Assembly: GCA_959347315.1 (NCBI GenBank) | Contig: OY365813.1 | Coordinates: 13,944,016-14,008,015 of the forward strand | Origin: Bimastos eiseni | Taxonomy: Eukaryota > Annelida > Clitellata > Crassiclitellata > Lumbricidae | Direction: 5' to 3' | Length of the DNA stretch: 64,000 nucleotides | Shown here: in pieces, positions 13,012 through 27,567 of the stretch | Numbering within the stretch: the stretch's first letter is position 1 | How the letters are laid out: each line of letters opens with the position of its first letter | Translations under genes and position numbers: made by a program | Notes under the pieces: model-generated | Told to the model about the DNA's origin: nothing | Databases searched by the model: none | The model's input: only the letters and a program-made list of their open reading frames with translations

Positions 13012-16000
13012 GTAAGAAAGTTTTGGTTGTGGGCATTCTTAGGTGTTCAATAGCTTGGAAAGTATGTGCTGTATATTTCCTTACTTTCAGTTTCATTCAT
13101 CATTTCTCATCCTGTGATCAGTTCCTCTGTAAGCCATAGCTGTAGGCATAATCATAAGAGCCACATTTCTAAAGCGCACCAGCTTATTCACAAGTGCTGC
13201 GTCGGATCAGAGGGGTTGTCACGAAGCAATGTCCAGTGGAGATGCTAGAGAGAGAGAGGAGATGTAGCAGCTGCTCAAGTGGGTTTAATTGAGGATGAGA
13301 ATATTTAGATGTAGTGGATGGATTAGGGAGGAATTGGTCAGTGGCGGTATTGGTGGGAAACTGTTGATTTGCTGAAGGAACTGATCTTGAAACCTAGTTT
13401 ATTAATGTCCTTACAAATATGTTCTTAAAATTGTAAATTCTAATCATCAAGTACATTATTATACTACATACAATAGAAGTGAAATATGTCTGTATGTCAT
13501 TCTTGAAACATTTGTGTTAAACTAAGCTTTTAAATTTCATAGGATGGACAAGAAAAACTTTTACAACACAGGTCGAGGGAAAGTGTGAGAGACAGATAGA
13601 CGGAGAGGGAGGGAAGCAGGAGTGGGAGGAGAAGGAAGAGGTTGTAGGGGTGGGAATTGGGAGAGACAGAGGGAGGGGAGGTATGCTTTGTGAAGATCAT
13701 TTCAACTGGCTTAAGATAGGCAAATGTCTAGTATAATAATATATGTTATATGCAACATTTATGGACAATACTATTGTTTCAATGTGTTTCAATGCAGCAC
13801 CGCAAATCATTTCTGCCCATGGAGGATCTGATGTAGCCTATAAAGTGGGTGAAGATGTACAGCTGGCCTGCCAAGCCGACGGGGTTCCAGCGCCAGAGTG
13901 AGTAACACTTGCACCAGTTTTCACTGTAATATACTGCAATGCAATATTTAGAACCGGTCAGCTGTCAGTTGCATTAGGCATGTTTTAACCAATCTGTGCT
14001 TAAAGCTATCTGGTATGGCGTTGAACCTCTCCTTCACCTTCCTGCCGAATGTCCAGCACTAGCAGCAAGACGGTTGCACCTCTGTTGAATGTAAACTAGA
14101 GTAATGCAATGGACTACAGGCCATTGATAGTATTACAAATGGATGGCATCAGGAACGAATGATGATAATGCTGGTTGATGATGATGATTATGGTGGTGGT
14201 GGTGTTCATGATGATGATGATAATTATGGTGGTGGTGGTCATCATGATCATCACCACCAAGATGATGATAAGGATGATGATGGTATTTTTTACTACACAA
14301 GTAAACTAAACACAACAGCTGTGTGAGGTGATTACAGTTTGTCGGTTGGGTTGTATACTTTGTAAAAATTTGTAAAAATTCAAAACACAAATCAGTACAG
14401 CCTTAAACTGTTTTCCGGCATGCAACAACCTTTGATCTTTTGCTCCTTGACCTTTGAAGCCCCCTCTGACGTTCAGGAATTTCCCATTGTGGCAATTATG
14501 CTAGAGGCTTAAGCTTAGTGGCCGAATTTGAACAGATGAGCTCTTGCTTAACTCTGCATTGCAAGCATTTTGTTGGAGTGAATTTTTGAAGTCATTTAGA
14601 TAAATATGATTGATTCGAAGTGTCATGAAATCAAAAGTGGTTATAAATGGATTAAATGCATAATGTTCTTGCAGCTTTTGCAGGAAATGGCACTATCGTA
14701 TTGTAGTTATAATCAATGCTAGCCTGATGCTCCACAACTCAGCCTTTGCGGGGTCATGGGCAGCTTGACTTATAAACTCTAACTTATGTCTATAATGGAA
14801 CTACCAGAAGTTCAGTATGTTTGGCAGATCTTTCAAGAGAGGGTGGTTAGTGTCAGCGGTTTTATTGAAAGCAGCTGATTGAGGCTGTCAAGCGAGAAAT
14901 GGACCAATTCATACATAACTTTCTGTAAGGCCCTGAGCCCCTTTACTTTTGGGTTAGGCCAGAAGCCTGTTTGTCTTTACTCAGCACAGAGATATTTCTT
15001 CTACCAAGCAATCCCTTGAGTCTGGACCTGTTGTTCTGCACAGTATGGTTCTTGTTGCTTTTATGGGAACATGATGGAGTCTTCCCATCTTGTGGAGAAC
15101 AGATGTGGGAAATTTTCAATAAAAATGGAGAATGTAATATATACCAACACAAATGGGTTGTGGTGAATATTTTTAGTGGTGTACCATGAACATAGGCATT
15201 GATTCCACAGGGCAACAGGGATATTCGCTTCCAGCAAGGTTCGGGGTGAGGGTATACTTTTGCCCCAATACTTTGTGGGACATTCTAGTTATTCCTCATT
15301 GTAGAATAATAAAATGCCTGAGGGATTTTGTGGGCAACACGGAGAAAAGAATGGGTGAGAGTAAAAATGGTGGGATAGAACGAAAAGGAGGCAAGGAAAG
15401 TTGAGAGGGAAAGGGAGGTTGAGAGCAAAGAGAAGGAAGTTGAGGGTAAAACGGAGGAAAGGGAGGCTGAGAGTGAAAAGAAGAAAAGGGCGGTTGGGGG
15501 AAAAAATGGAGGGAGAGAGAGAGGAAAGAGAAGTTGAGGGGAAAATGTAGGAAAGGGAGGGTGAAGGCAAACTGGAGGATAGGGAGGAAGAGAGCAAATG
15601 GAGAAAAGAGAGGAGGAAAGCAAATGGAGGTAAGGGGGAGAGGGCAAAATGGCAGAAAGGGAGGTGGAGAACAAATGTAGGAAAGGAGGGTGAGGATAAA
15701 ATTGAGGAACAGGAAGAAGGGAGCAAATAGAGAAAAGGAAGAAAGAGTATTTGGAGGAAAGGGAGGGTGAGGGCAATATGGAGGAAAGGGAGGGTAAGGG
15801 TAAAATGGAGGAAAGGGAGGATGAGAGAAAAATGAAGGAAAGGGTGGGTGACGGTAAAATGGAAGAAAGAGACGAAGAGAGCAAATGGATGAAAGGGAGG
15901 AAGAGAGCAAATAGAGGAAAGGGAATATAAGGGTAATATAGAGGAAAGGAGGAAGACAGCAGATGGAGGAAGGGGAGGATGACGGTAAAAAGGAGGAAAG

Positions 16001-19000
16001 GAAGGTAGAGAGCAAAATGAATGAAAGGCAGGGTGAGGGTAAAATGGAAGAAAGGGAGGTAGAGAGCAAAATGAAGGAAATGGAGGGTGAGGGTAAAATT
16101 GAAGAAAGGGAGGTAGAGAGCAAATTGGAGGAATTACTTTGCATTACAAATTTGCAACTGCAGTTGCGTCGTCGAGGCGTGCGCACTTCTGAGCAAAAAG
16201 TGTTGGAAGAAGGGCAATATGAAATTTCACTTGTATTGTATTGTATTATTGCCACAGAAATCAGGTGGTTTGATCAGAGGACAAATACAGCATTCCTCCC
16301 AAGATACTCTGTACCCATGGGTGTCCCTCGAGGTTTGCCTAAGTAGACTGCTTTTCGGCTAATCTCTGTTTCTATCTGTTTAGATATTCGTGGAGAAAGG
16401 ATGGCGAGCCACTGAACATGAGTACAGGCGACTACTTGCTGCATGCAGGCAATCTTGTGATCAGAGCCCCAACTAAAAAGGACGACGGTGAATACAACTG
16501 CCTTGCCACTAACAGACTTGGAACGGCTGTAGGAATGAAGCAGAAGGTTCAGAGAGCCGGTCAGTTTGAACACTTCCTTCAAAATTAATGATGCAACATT
16601 AACAATTAATGATTGTGAGACTGGTTTAATTATTGATTAGTAGGTAGGTAGTTGCAGTTTAACAACACTGTGTGATTACAAATATCATTAGAGTCGCCTT
16701 CCTTCTTTATCCAGGCTTGGGACTGGCACTACCTGAGTTCTTGCTGTGGCGGAGTGGATTGATTAGTGTTGGTGATTACCTTTTTTAGAGACATATATTA
16801 CATTACTAATTAATGACTGGTTAAGATAATGAATTATGTTTTGAATTTTTATGAACCTACTAGTTAATGTTTAGCTGGAAAGGGTAGCCTCTGTTATTGG
16901 GACTCATCGGTTCCTTAGGGGTTTCTACTTTCCCTATTATCCATCTTCTCCATGTGTTGCTTGTTGTTATGTATTCTTGTTACTGTGTTCTCTTATCTCG
17001 AGTGGCGCTATATAAATGTTCCGTTACAATTACAGTCTTAGTATTGTTTGGGTGATCAGCGAGTTGAGTCCTATGAGACTTCACGAGTTGCCAACTCTGA
17101 GTTGGTACACGTGTGAATTGTGGTTTTGTGTATTGGTGAATTTGTATTGTTTTATACTCATGTCAATAGATTTTAAGAGTTAGAAACTTAAGAAGGACTA
17201 TTGTTATTATTACAATTGCGATATTAATCAAGTACTTAGTTTGTTCAAATTTATGAATTCGTCTTCGAGATGTTCAGCAGGAAAAATATATCTTAGTTCT
17301 TTCCAAAATGAGGCAAGAGACATAGCGAATGAGTGAGTGAGTGAGTGAGTGAGTGAGTGAGTGAGTGAGTGAGTGAGTGAGTGAGTGAGTGAGTGAGTGA
17401 GTGAGTGAGTGAGTGAGTGAGTGAGTGAGTGAGTGAGTGAGTGAGTGAGTGAGTGAGTGAGTGAGTGAGTGAGTGAGTGAGTGAGTGAGTGAGTGAGTGA
17501 GTGAGTGAGTGAGTGAGTGAGTGAGTGAGTGAGTGAGTGAGTGAGTGAGTGAGTGAGTGAGTGAGTGAGTGAGTGAGTGAGTGAGTGAGTGAGTGAGTGA
17601 GTGAGTGAGTGAGAGGTCGTTAAGGCTGGTGGTGATGATGAATTGCATGGATTCAAGCTAAGAGCTTTCTTGACAAAGCCGATTGTCATATGAGCAAGTG
17701 ATTGACTGTTGCTTGCTGTTCTAATTGTAGTGATCGAACCATTTCCAACAGTTACTGATCCAAAGGTACTGACGGTGATCGTTGGTGATTCGCTGAAGAT
17801 CCCGTGTTCACCGCCACTGAATTACCCAAAGGGAAGCGCGAGTACTTACTTCGGCTACAACATCAAAGGCTCAAATATATTGCAGCACATCCTTAATGAC
17901 AATCGTGTTTTGCTTGATTATGATGGTAGGTCCTCTGCAGCAGTCTGGGAAGGATGGCTGTGAAGATAGTGAGGTGCTGATAGCAAGGATGATAACAATA
18001 ACAACAACAACGCCGATTTGTAAGGCGCCGTAAATGCGGCCCTAACCACTACAAGGGCACCGTACAACCTAAAACGAAAGTCAGCAGACAGGATAAGCCT
18101 TAGAAAACAGAAACACTTTCAATTTAGTTTTAGAGGAGTCTACTAGTCGGCCAATCTCGCCGTCAAAGGATGATAGCAAAGTTGATAGCAAGGGTGGTTA
18201 TGAGCATAGGCAGAGACGTGGTCCTGGGTTTGGGAGTTGAGGGGGCCAGGTCGATACAATTTTGACTTGGGGATGGGACAGCTTGGAAAATAAATTTCAC
18301 TTCTTCATCGTGGATGCACCAAATAGGATGAACAGTGGAAAACACTGTCGAAATTAAGAATATTTGTGAAATATTTATAAAATATTGGGGGAATAAAAAG
18401 CAGTTCCATCCTCTTCACATGAAATGCGGAGAGGACCATCCCCTCCTGTTACCCCCCCCCTTTAGGCTCTACCTTTGGTTGTGAAGATGATGGCAAGGAT
18501 CAAGGATAGTGATAAATGGTCTCCTGAATTTACTAATTGGGCATTATCTGCTGTTTTTAAGTCTTTGGCAGTTCTACCTGTTGACAATTTTGTTTCGTTT
18601 GCCAAGTTTCAATTATTTTAATGCCATTTGAGCGAGCCTTCTAGTGGGAGTGTGGGGTATATTGTGCAGGATGAGTGAGGGAGTTAGTGAGCGAGCGAGT
18701 GAGTGGTGGGTGCAGTCGGTCGACTTTGGTGGCATTTCAAAATTTGGCCATATCTTGTATGAGTGGCTGATGTACTTCATTGGCTTTAAATATCCAAGTC
18801 TATTGCTGTAATTATGATTATGGCGCAGTGCATAGGAGGCTTGGACTGTTGCCACCGATATCAGAATGTCAATAACTGAAATTTTTTTAAATATTATGAT
18901 GTTACTGTTTAAAGTAATTCTTGCAATCAACTATTTATTAACTGCCTACCTGTATATCAACTCCATGATAAATGCACTATAAACGGATTCTTTTGGGTAT

Positions 19001-22000
19001 ATGTACACTTTTAAAAATGTGCTTTAAATTCCCATTGTGATGGATAAGCGTAGTAGTTAGGTGCTCAAAATAGCTTAAGTTTTGGCAGAGTATTTTTTTA
19101 AGGTTGTTTTCACTGCTTCGTCAGAATGTTGGAATTGAATGATCATACTTAGTGTGTTAAGGCTTTTAAATGCACAACCACTGTTGATAAATGACACTGG
19201 GTTGAGCTGGTTTTGTGAAGCTGTACTTTCTTTGCAGGAAACTTATATTTTGCCAATGTAATTCAAAATGACTCACTGGCTCAACATGGCGAAAGGGTAA
19301 ACTACATGTGCGTCGTGAATAATGCCCTGTTGGGGGCGTACGTCCAGGGCAATGACCATAAGCTTGTGCCCCAGGAATTTCCAGGTAAATATACTTTTGA
19401 TATTCTTTAATCACCTGCTGGTGCTCTTTGAGTATAGTTGAATGAAGTAGGAAATTCACAAATTGATTGTCACTTGAATATTTGATTAAGACATAAATTG
19501 ATTTGATCTAACAATGTACCACCAATTTAATTATTTTTTTGCTGCTTTGTCTGACTTAAATTATGATGAGATAAGATAATTAACATAAAACAAGCTAATC
19601 AAGGTCTTCGCAGTGTTTAGGGACAAGATTCGCTCTGAGGTTGTTGCATAAAATCTGCTGGTGAGTACTAATCAACATGCAAGATGTCTATTGTCAGGAG
19701 GTGGTGGTTGTGGTGATGATGGTGGAGGTTGTGGTTGTGATGGTGGTGGTTACGATGGTGATGGTTGTATGGTGGTGGTGGCTATGGTGGTGGTTGTAGT
19801 GATGGTGGTAGGGGTGATGGTGGTTGTGGTGGTGGTTGTAGTGGTGGTTATGATTGTGGCTATACTTTTGTTGATTTTATAATGTATGCTTCATCTATTT
19901 AACCGCAGGGAGACTAACATATCGACCAGTTCACCTTATGTGGCCACTAACGTCTTCAACTATAGCAGTCAGGGGTCAGACCAAGGCACTCAAGTGCATA
20001 TTTGGCGGACTGTGAGTTGAATAGCTGCTATTTTCATCTTGTTCATATGTATTCTGCTTATCACCCTCTTTTCTTTAATTTGGCTTGTGTTAAGTTTGTC
20101 ACGGACACAGCGTAAAGTTTGTCATGGACGGATCGTTGGTTCATCGGAGTCCTTTCAACTCTTTTTTTCGGTATGTTCCCGTCGACCTACAAAGCTGAAA
20201 TTTGCACACATGTGACATGTGTGCAAAATTTCAGCTCTGTAGGTTGACGGGAACATGACAATGCAATGTATCAAATTTTTACTGATATAACTAAAAAATT
20301 GAGAAAAAAATGCAAAAAATTTAATATTGTTTAACCACTCGAACGAGTTCTCCTTGACGAGCTTCTCTCCGGCAAGTTTGTATCATAAATGATCTCTTAA
20401 GGAAATGGATCAATTGTGCCATCTACCAGATTACCAAAAGTCAATAAGAGAGGGTCCCGAAACACCCATGTTTTTACTTTCACTTGCCAGTTTAATCATT
20501 TTCGTCATTATAGTAATGGCACAGCTCGCTCATATATCATCTCTCACTGTCTCATTGGACTAGTCCAACAGTTCTCAACTTTTTCATCATGTGACCCCCT
20601 GATAATATTTGGCAACACCCAACATTAAAATGAATTGGGCTACTCTCTTCACCACATTTTTGCTACCATTCTTTTCACTTCTAACCATTTGCTTATTAAC
20701 TGTGAACCTCGTGCATAACAGCATGATCAAATATAAATTAGCAGGGCAATTTATAATTTGTCGTTGGTAATAATTTCATTAAATCAATCAAATTTTATGT
20801 GGAGAACGTGTAAAAACCGTTCTGGAAAGCTGTCGTGTTGTGGGACCTGTGTGTTGCTTTGAAGCAAATTGAATTTTGTCCCCAAGATTTTATCTCCACC
20901 GAGGATCACTTGTGTATTTGCATTTTCCGGTTTGTATGCAAGTATGTATGCCTATGTGTGCCCAGTTCCTATTATCCTTCTGAAGGAGCAGCATAAGTTT
21001 ATCATTTGATGAGCCTGTTTTGGTGAGTCGCTTCTAAAATGTTTGATTACGCTCACAGTCAGTTGAAACTGTTTCTTATGCATTAGCGACAACAGACCTG
21101 AACTTGTGACTGTCTTCTTGACAGGCCGACGCCAATTGTCACGTGGCACAGCGACAAAGAGAACCCGCGATTTGTAGTAGCAGAACATGGAACCGAGATC
21201 AAGTTCGACAACGTTGACCTTCAGGACGAAGGATACTACACGTGCAGTGCGACCAACTCACCTTCTGGTCAACCCGTCACCCATCGCATCAAAATGACCG
21301 TCCAGTGTGAGCAGCTCATGTGATTACAGGGGCTTTCTCCTGCCTACAATCACGAACTCTGTTGCCTGTGCTCAGTGTCAGAACCTTTCTATCCGTCTGC
21401 CTGCAGGGCCGGCTTCTTTTTTGTCCATTTTACCCATTAACCAGAATCATGATTCTTGGTAGTGGGCCCCTCGACATTGAATGGTCATCCTCTTTGAGCT
21501 TTGCCTCTTTCCAAGGACCTTCTCTCTTATGTTCTTTTCTCACCTTAGGAATGTTATTTTTAGCCATGTTGAAGTCGGGAGCACCTCTGAGTAGTTTTAT
21601 TGAAGTGGCTGTATATAAATGTTTGATATGAACGAATGAATGAATGTGAAATTTCAGTAGTTTTGTTTTGTTTGGGTTTGAGCCATCCTCATGGCGGTTA
21701 GGGATCTTGAGCAAGTCCTTTACTCACCATTGCTCAATGCCATCCGCTGAGGCTTGTCATGCTTAATAATTGGAGAAATTACGATAATAATTATTTCAAC
21801 ACACAATCTATCTATCAAGAGTTTCCTGAAAGCGAAGATACAGGGTAGCTATCAGACAAAGAGTTTGATCTTCCAAATGAACCTTTCACCTCCCAAGGAA
21901 CCTTTGACCTGTTCTCTCAAAATTATCTACCACTCTGCCGCTACAGCTCCCCGAGTTGAGTCCCATTGTGCCCCTACAAATTATTGGCCAGTGTCAGTAA

Positions 22001-25000
22001 ACTCATTAAATAGCTGACAACAATGAAAATCTTATTGGCATCAAAAAGCCAAAAATATAATTAAATAGACTGATGACTAAAAGCCCTCAAGACTTATGAA
22101 ATTTCCATACATGGTTTAACTTTCTGTGAATCAAAATTTAGGTTGGTGTACAGTGTACATCTGTCATCTGAAATCTCTAGAAGCAATCAGATTTAGTGTT
22201 CAGCAATCACTTTAGTGTTTCGTTACAAATCGCCACAATCATAATTATCGATTCAAAAGATCCATGTAGGTTATCTACAGCTATCTTTAGCCAGACTCAT
22301 TAATGAAAATAAATGTTCCTATGAGGCATGTTGAGACGTGTGGCATGGTGACCAATTGATTAGAAGGGTCGGCCCATAACACTCGGTGTGTGCTGAGTGA
22401 GCGGGTTCGACTCTTGTCCTTGGCGTCACTGTGTAGAGACCTTGAGGAAGTCCTTTGCGCACAATTGCTCTGTGTTACAACTGCAGTTGCGTCGTCGAGA
22501 CATGTGTGCGCTTTTGTGCGTGACTTGTCTTGTTAAAGCGCGTTATAAATGCCGTGTTGTACTGCATATTGTATTGTATGATATCGAAATAGAGAAACTT
22601 TCAGGAAATTCCATGACTTTTGACCATCTATGAAGAATGCGTGAAAACCATGTGCATATGTAATTATCTGAACTTATGTCATTTAATTTTACTTACTCAT
22701 TCAACTGCTTAGATTATTCAATTGTGGAAATGTGAATTGTACATCAGATTCGACTTATCTTTTGTAGCGCCACCATTCTGGAGCAAGAAACTGGGTGATC
22801 TCGATGTTGATGAAGAGAGTGATATTGAAGTGGACTGCTCAGTGGCAGGCACACCAAAACCCACTGTTGCATTGTTTATCAATGGGGCACCCATTGATGG
22901 TAGGGTCCTTGAATCAATCGTGTACCTATTTATGGTGTCTTTTTAGTCATTGATGTATGCATAATGGTAAGTGTCCCTTCAATCAAAGGGTGTGCAGGTT
23001 GATGTTGGTGTCTCTTCAATCGCTGGTGAACCTATTATTGGTTAGGGTCCTTTAATTGACGGTTTTCCTGTTTATGAAATCGTATTGTATTGTATTTCAA
23101 GATTTATATAGTGCCTCTCACGGAATGACTATTCAGAGGCACTCTAATGGTAGTTTCTCTTCAATTAATGGTGGAGCTCCTTTCAATCAATGGTGTACCA
23201 TTTAGTGGTAAGGGTCCTTTCAATCAGTGGCAGGCCTTTGTGTTTTTTTTATGTATGTCTTGTTCATGGTTAGGTCTTTTCAAGCAAAGGTGGTAAGACT
23301 CAATTAAATCAGGAGTATACTCATTAAGGGTAGGAGTCCTTTCAATTAATGGTGTGCCCATTAGTGGTAAGACTCATTTAAATCAAGTGTTCATTCGTGA
23401 TTTACCCTACAGTCCACATCCTCAATGCAACAATCTCTAAGCAAGATGTCAACTTTCAATGTCAGATGTCAACCTCTATTGCATGGCGTACACACACGCT
23501 TTGTGTAATTTGATATCCACCAATGTATAATGTTTTTGTTTTTGTCAGAACACTTTATGTAGCTCATTCGTACCTCACGATAACGTATCTATGACTATCT
23601 AAATGATCTCAGCAAATGTGCTTTAAGAAAGTTTGCAAATGTGTTGATTACACAAGTTGTAGGAATATTTACAACTTGGCCTTTGTGTGTTTTGCAGAAT
23701 CACACTTCAGTGGTACGAAGTCGCTGGTTGGCTACAAGCTACGTTATCTCAACGTAACCATCAATGACTCGCAGGTGATTCAGTGCATGGCTAACAACGA
23801 GCATGGAACCATTCTGACAAATGTCATCCTTAAAGTTAATGGTTTGTTTCATCGATTCAGCTTCGTTCAATAACATGTAGATCTTCCATTGTCTTGATCA
23901 CTGTTCTTGATTTCTTAACCTTTCTATGTACTCAGGCAGATCCAGTAATCAGACAATGTTCATGACTTTCTTTTGTCCTCTACCATTTCCTCCACTTTTT
24001 CAATTCTTCAGTAACCGTTAGTTATTATCCCATCCACCATCGTTGATTTTCATCTGACTTTCTTTCCTTCAATTCAGTTGGAGGGGCACACAGCAGCCGT
24101 GGACACTGTTTCTGACAGATGTGCGTATTAAATATGCAGCCATCCGACTTAGATTATTTCAAATATAGCCAGGATGCAGACATAGAAAACGCTACTCTCT
24201 TCACGGATAAAGTATAAATTACATTACATTACATAAATGAAAGAGGTGAATTAGTGTTCAGTTTGTGCACATTTTCTAATTTCAGCTGAGCAGCCAAGCT
24301 TTTTGGAGACTCCAGCAGACATGAAAGTCGTGAAGGGGACAACTGTCGAGTTGAAATGTAACTCGCGTGGAGCTCCCAAACCAACGATTACCTGGAGTCG
24401 TGGAAAACCACCGAGCAGAGTTTCAGGCCGAAGATTCATTGTTCATCCATCTGGCACTTTGGAAATTGAGGTCCAAGATTTTTGTTTCTCTATCTTAATG
24501 ATTATTTTAGAACAGGGTGACAATGTTAGTGCATGTTAATGATGCAAATGTATACGGACAGATATTTACTTTTATTCTGAAATATTACCATTAATTGTCA
24601 TTTATTGTCTGAGATATTCTTAAACTTGTTTATAAGTTAAAAGTTTAGAAATATAAGATATCATTTGGATTTCCATTTATTTGTCAAAATTTGTTTCTTA
24701 ATTACCATGTTTGTTTATTTTAATAACAGGACACCGAATTGGAAGACACGGACGACTATCACTGCAGGGCTTCGAACAAACATGGTGTCAACGAGGCTTC
24801 AGCAAGGCTCACTGTTAGATGTGAGTACAAAATAATACCTGAATAACATTCATTGCAGTTTCATTCTGCCCAATTTGGACCAGACCACGTGCGTATTATC
24901 TAGTGGGGTTACAGCCTATTGACTAATAGAGAAAAGACGAGTGTAAGGTGTAGATTTAAAAATATTGAGGTGTTGCACTTTTACATAGATTTTACATGAT

Positions 25001-27502
25001 CAAAAGACATGCATTCTGGCTGATTGATGGTTGATTTCTTTCAAGAGACTCTTTCAGGAATGCAGAAAGTGGCTTATTAATGACTGACTGCTTTATAAGC
25101 TATTTTAAGAAACTCCTGTTGGTCGCTGACCTGGAAATCTCAACTAATTATAGAATTCTATGAGTCTAAGACCAAGCACTCATGACATCAATGCATTCGT
25201 GCTATCTTAGTTATTACACGTCAATCAATCATTCAATGCAATTTATATAGCGCTTCTTTAAGATAACTATTCAGAGTCCGACCAAGGCCAGGTCAAAGAG
25301 GAAAGTCTTGAGAAGTTTATAGAAAGAACCAGACAGGTCGCGTGAGAGAGCGCAGGTCAAATGGAAGGTTGTTCCAAACACTGGGATCCACAATTACAAA
25401 AGCTCTATTTATGCATATAACTATGATCAATATGCATATACTTCTGTGTGTGACTCTTCAGCTCCAACGGTGATTAAGTCGGTGCGTACGGAAAAGGTGG
25501 TCGATGCAACCGATGAAGTGAGAATGCCATGTGATGTCAGCACCGACCCGTCAGAAGCTTCGAATCTGGTGGTGGAGTGGCGTAAGGGTGGAGAACCGAT
25601 CGACTTTGCCGTGGAAACCCACATGTACAAGGACAAGGTTGATCATTCGCTACACATAACTAGCTCCAAGGTGGAGGACACGGCTGGATATACTTGCAAT
25701 GCGTCCAACGGCCTTGACGCTGCCAGTTCAGAAGTTTTCCGGCTCAAGGTCAAAGGTGAGTGCATTGCCTACTTTATAAAACAAACAACAAACAAATAAA
25801 AACGTTTTATTGCCACGAATTTTAATGTGACATTTGATATATTATGCGGAAGACGTTGACTAAGAACGCTTCTGAATAGCTAGTATTGTAAGAAGCGCTG
25901 TATAAATAACCAGATACGATACTAATGTGAGGCTCAGATGGGATATAATCCCTCTGTTAGGGCCACCAGATTTTATCATCTAGTTACATTGGGAATGGCG
26001 GCAAACGTATTAAAGCAATAATTACATCGATCTTAACTAGTTAATTAAGAGATTGTTCCAAGGTAGACTAAAAAGTGGCTTGGTTTCTGACAAGCATAGA
26101 AACTAATCATCAATGTGTTTCATGCACTTTTGCTTCTGTGCGAATGAGTTCGTATAAAACAAACGAGAATTAACCTCTGACTGTACCTGTATACAGATTT
26201 TTTGACTCATTGCCTGTTTCTGACAAGTGGACTTTCTTTGGTTGTTATTGAATGGTGAGATTGTGATCAAGATTTATGTACCACTTGGAGTCATATATTT
26301 TTAAGAATTGTCATTTAAGAATCTAGAACATTTTGTAAAGAAAGACTTTTAGTGTATAATTAACTGATGCATATAACATTGTGAAATGTCAATCGTCTAG
26401 GCCGCTTTCGAATATTTGCTTCCGAGCCAAATAGTGGACCAAATAGCTAGCTATTCAGTATTCGGCCGAATAGCTGCAGTCAGACTGAATACGAATAGTG
26501 GTCATATGACCTCTGTTACTGCACATGCAGCCGTTATATTGAGAAGACTGAAGTAACTCTCATTAGCCTAATATACGCTGTGGTTGCGTACTGCCTGGAC
26601 TACAGTATCATAGTGTCAGTAGTCTCATTTCTAAGTTTTTGTTAAATTAGTTCCATTCCTAGCTTACACAGACTGGCAGAAGAAGTAGTATTCGGCAGAA
26701 TAGTTGATCCAATTATTCGAATTCGGCCGAATAACGATGACCACATATTCGGTACAGCCCTAGTATCTTCTGTATAGTTCTATCAGATTATTGTTTTAGC
26801 AGGAAAAAATTGATGTCCATCGAGGTTGAGTTGAAGAGATTTTGTCATTGTTGGAGATTGTCAGAAAAGTTTGTTGTTTTGGGTGTTTGTCATATGCGAT
26901 TTTTTTCATAGTAGATGTTTGTTGTATGGGGCTTTATCATAGTTAGAGCTTGTCGCCAGGGATTTTGTCATAGTGGGAGTTTGTAAGTGGGGCTTTTGTC
27001 ATAATGGGAATTTGTCACAATTCAATTCTATGTAGTGAATTTTTGTCTGGATGCCTTTGTCCAGTTACATTAATTATGATAGAGGGAACTGTTTATTCAC
27101 AGATCGACCAGATCCACCACATGACGTTAACGTGATTCTCTGCGGGGCCGAGACAGTTGAACTATCTTGGCGAGCCGGCAGTGACAACAATGACCCAATT
27201 ACTGACTTCACTGTGCACTACAACAGCTCCTTTTCCAGCCAGAATTCCACAGTCTACCAGAGAGGCGTGGAGCTAAATGAAGAGATAAGCACCACTGTCA
27301 GGGTGCGTCCTTGGTCGACGTACACTTTCTACGTGACGGCATCCAATAATCTTGGGAGAAGCAGGCCTAGTGGACTGACAGGCAAGGAATGCAACACACC
27401 CCAGGTGGCTCCCTACCGAAATCCCAAGGGAGTCTGCGGATTGCTCAAAAGCCCTACTCTGCTTGTCATTGTCTGGGAGGTTAGTTGAATTTGTAATCTT
27501 TT

Positions 27503-27567
<65 letters not shown>

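Noticed and set aside
13560..13690. Second large purine minisatellite in intron 1
   Set aside because: Only about 100 bp and without a regular period; treated as simple sequence.
15285..16255. ORFs of 145-319 residues rich in Ser, Pro, Phe, Leu
   Set aside because: Antisense reading of the purine minisatellite, where stops are rare on that strand by composition.
17228..17689. Long Thr-His-Ser-Leu repeat ORFs on the minus strand
   Set aside because: Simple translation of the GTGA microsatellite; no start context or conserved sequence outside it.
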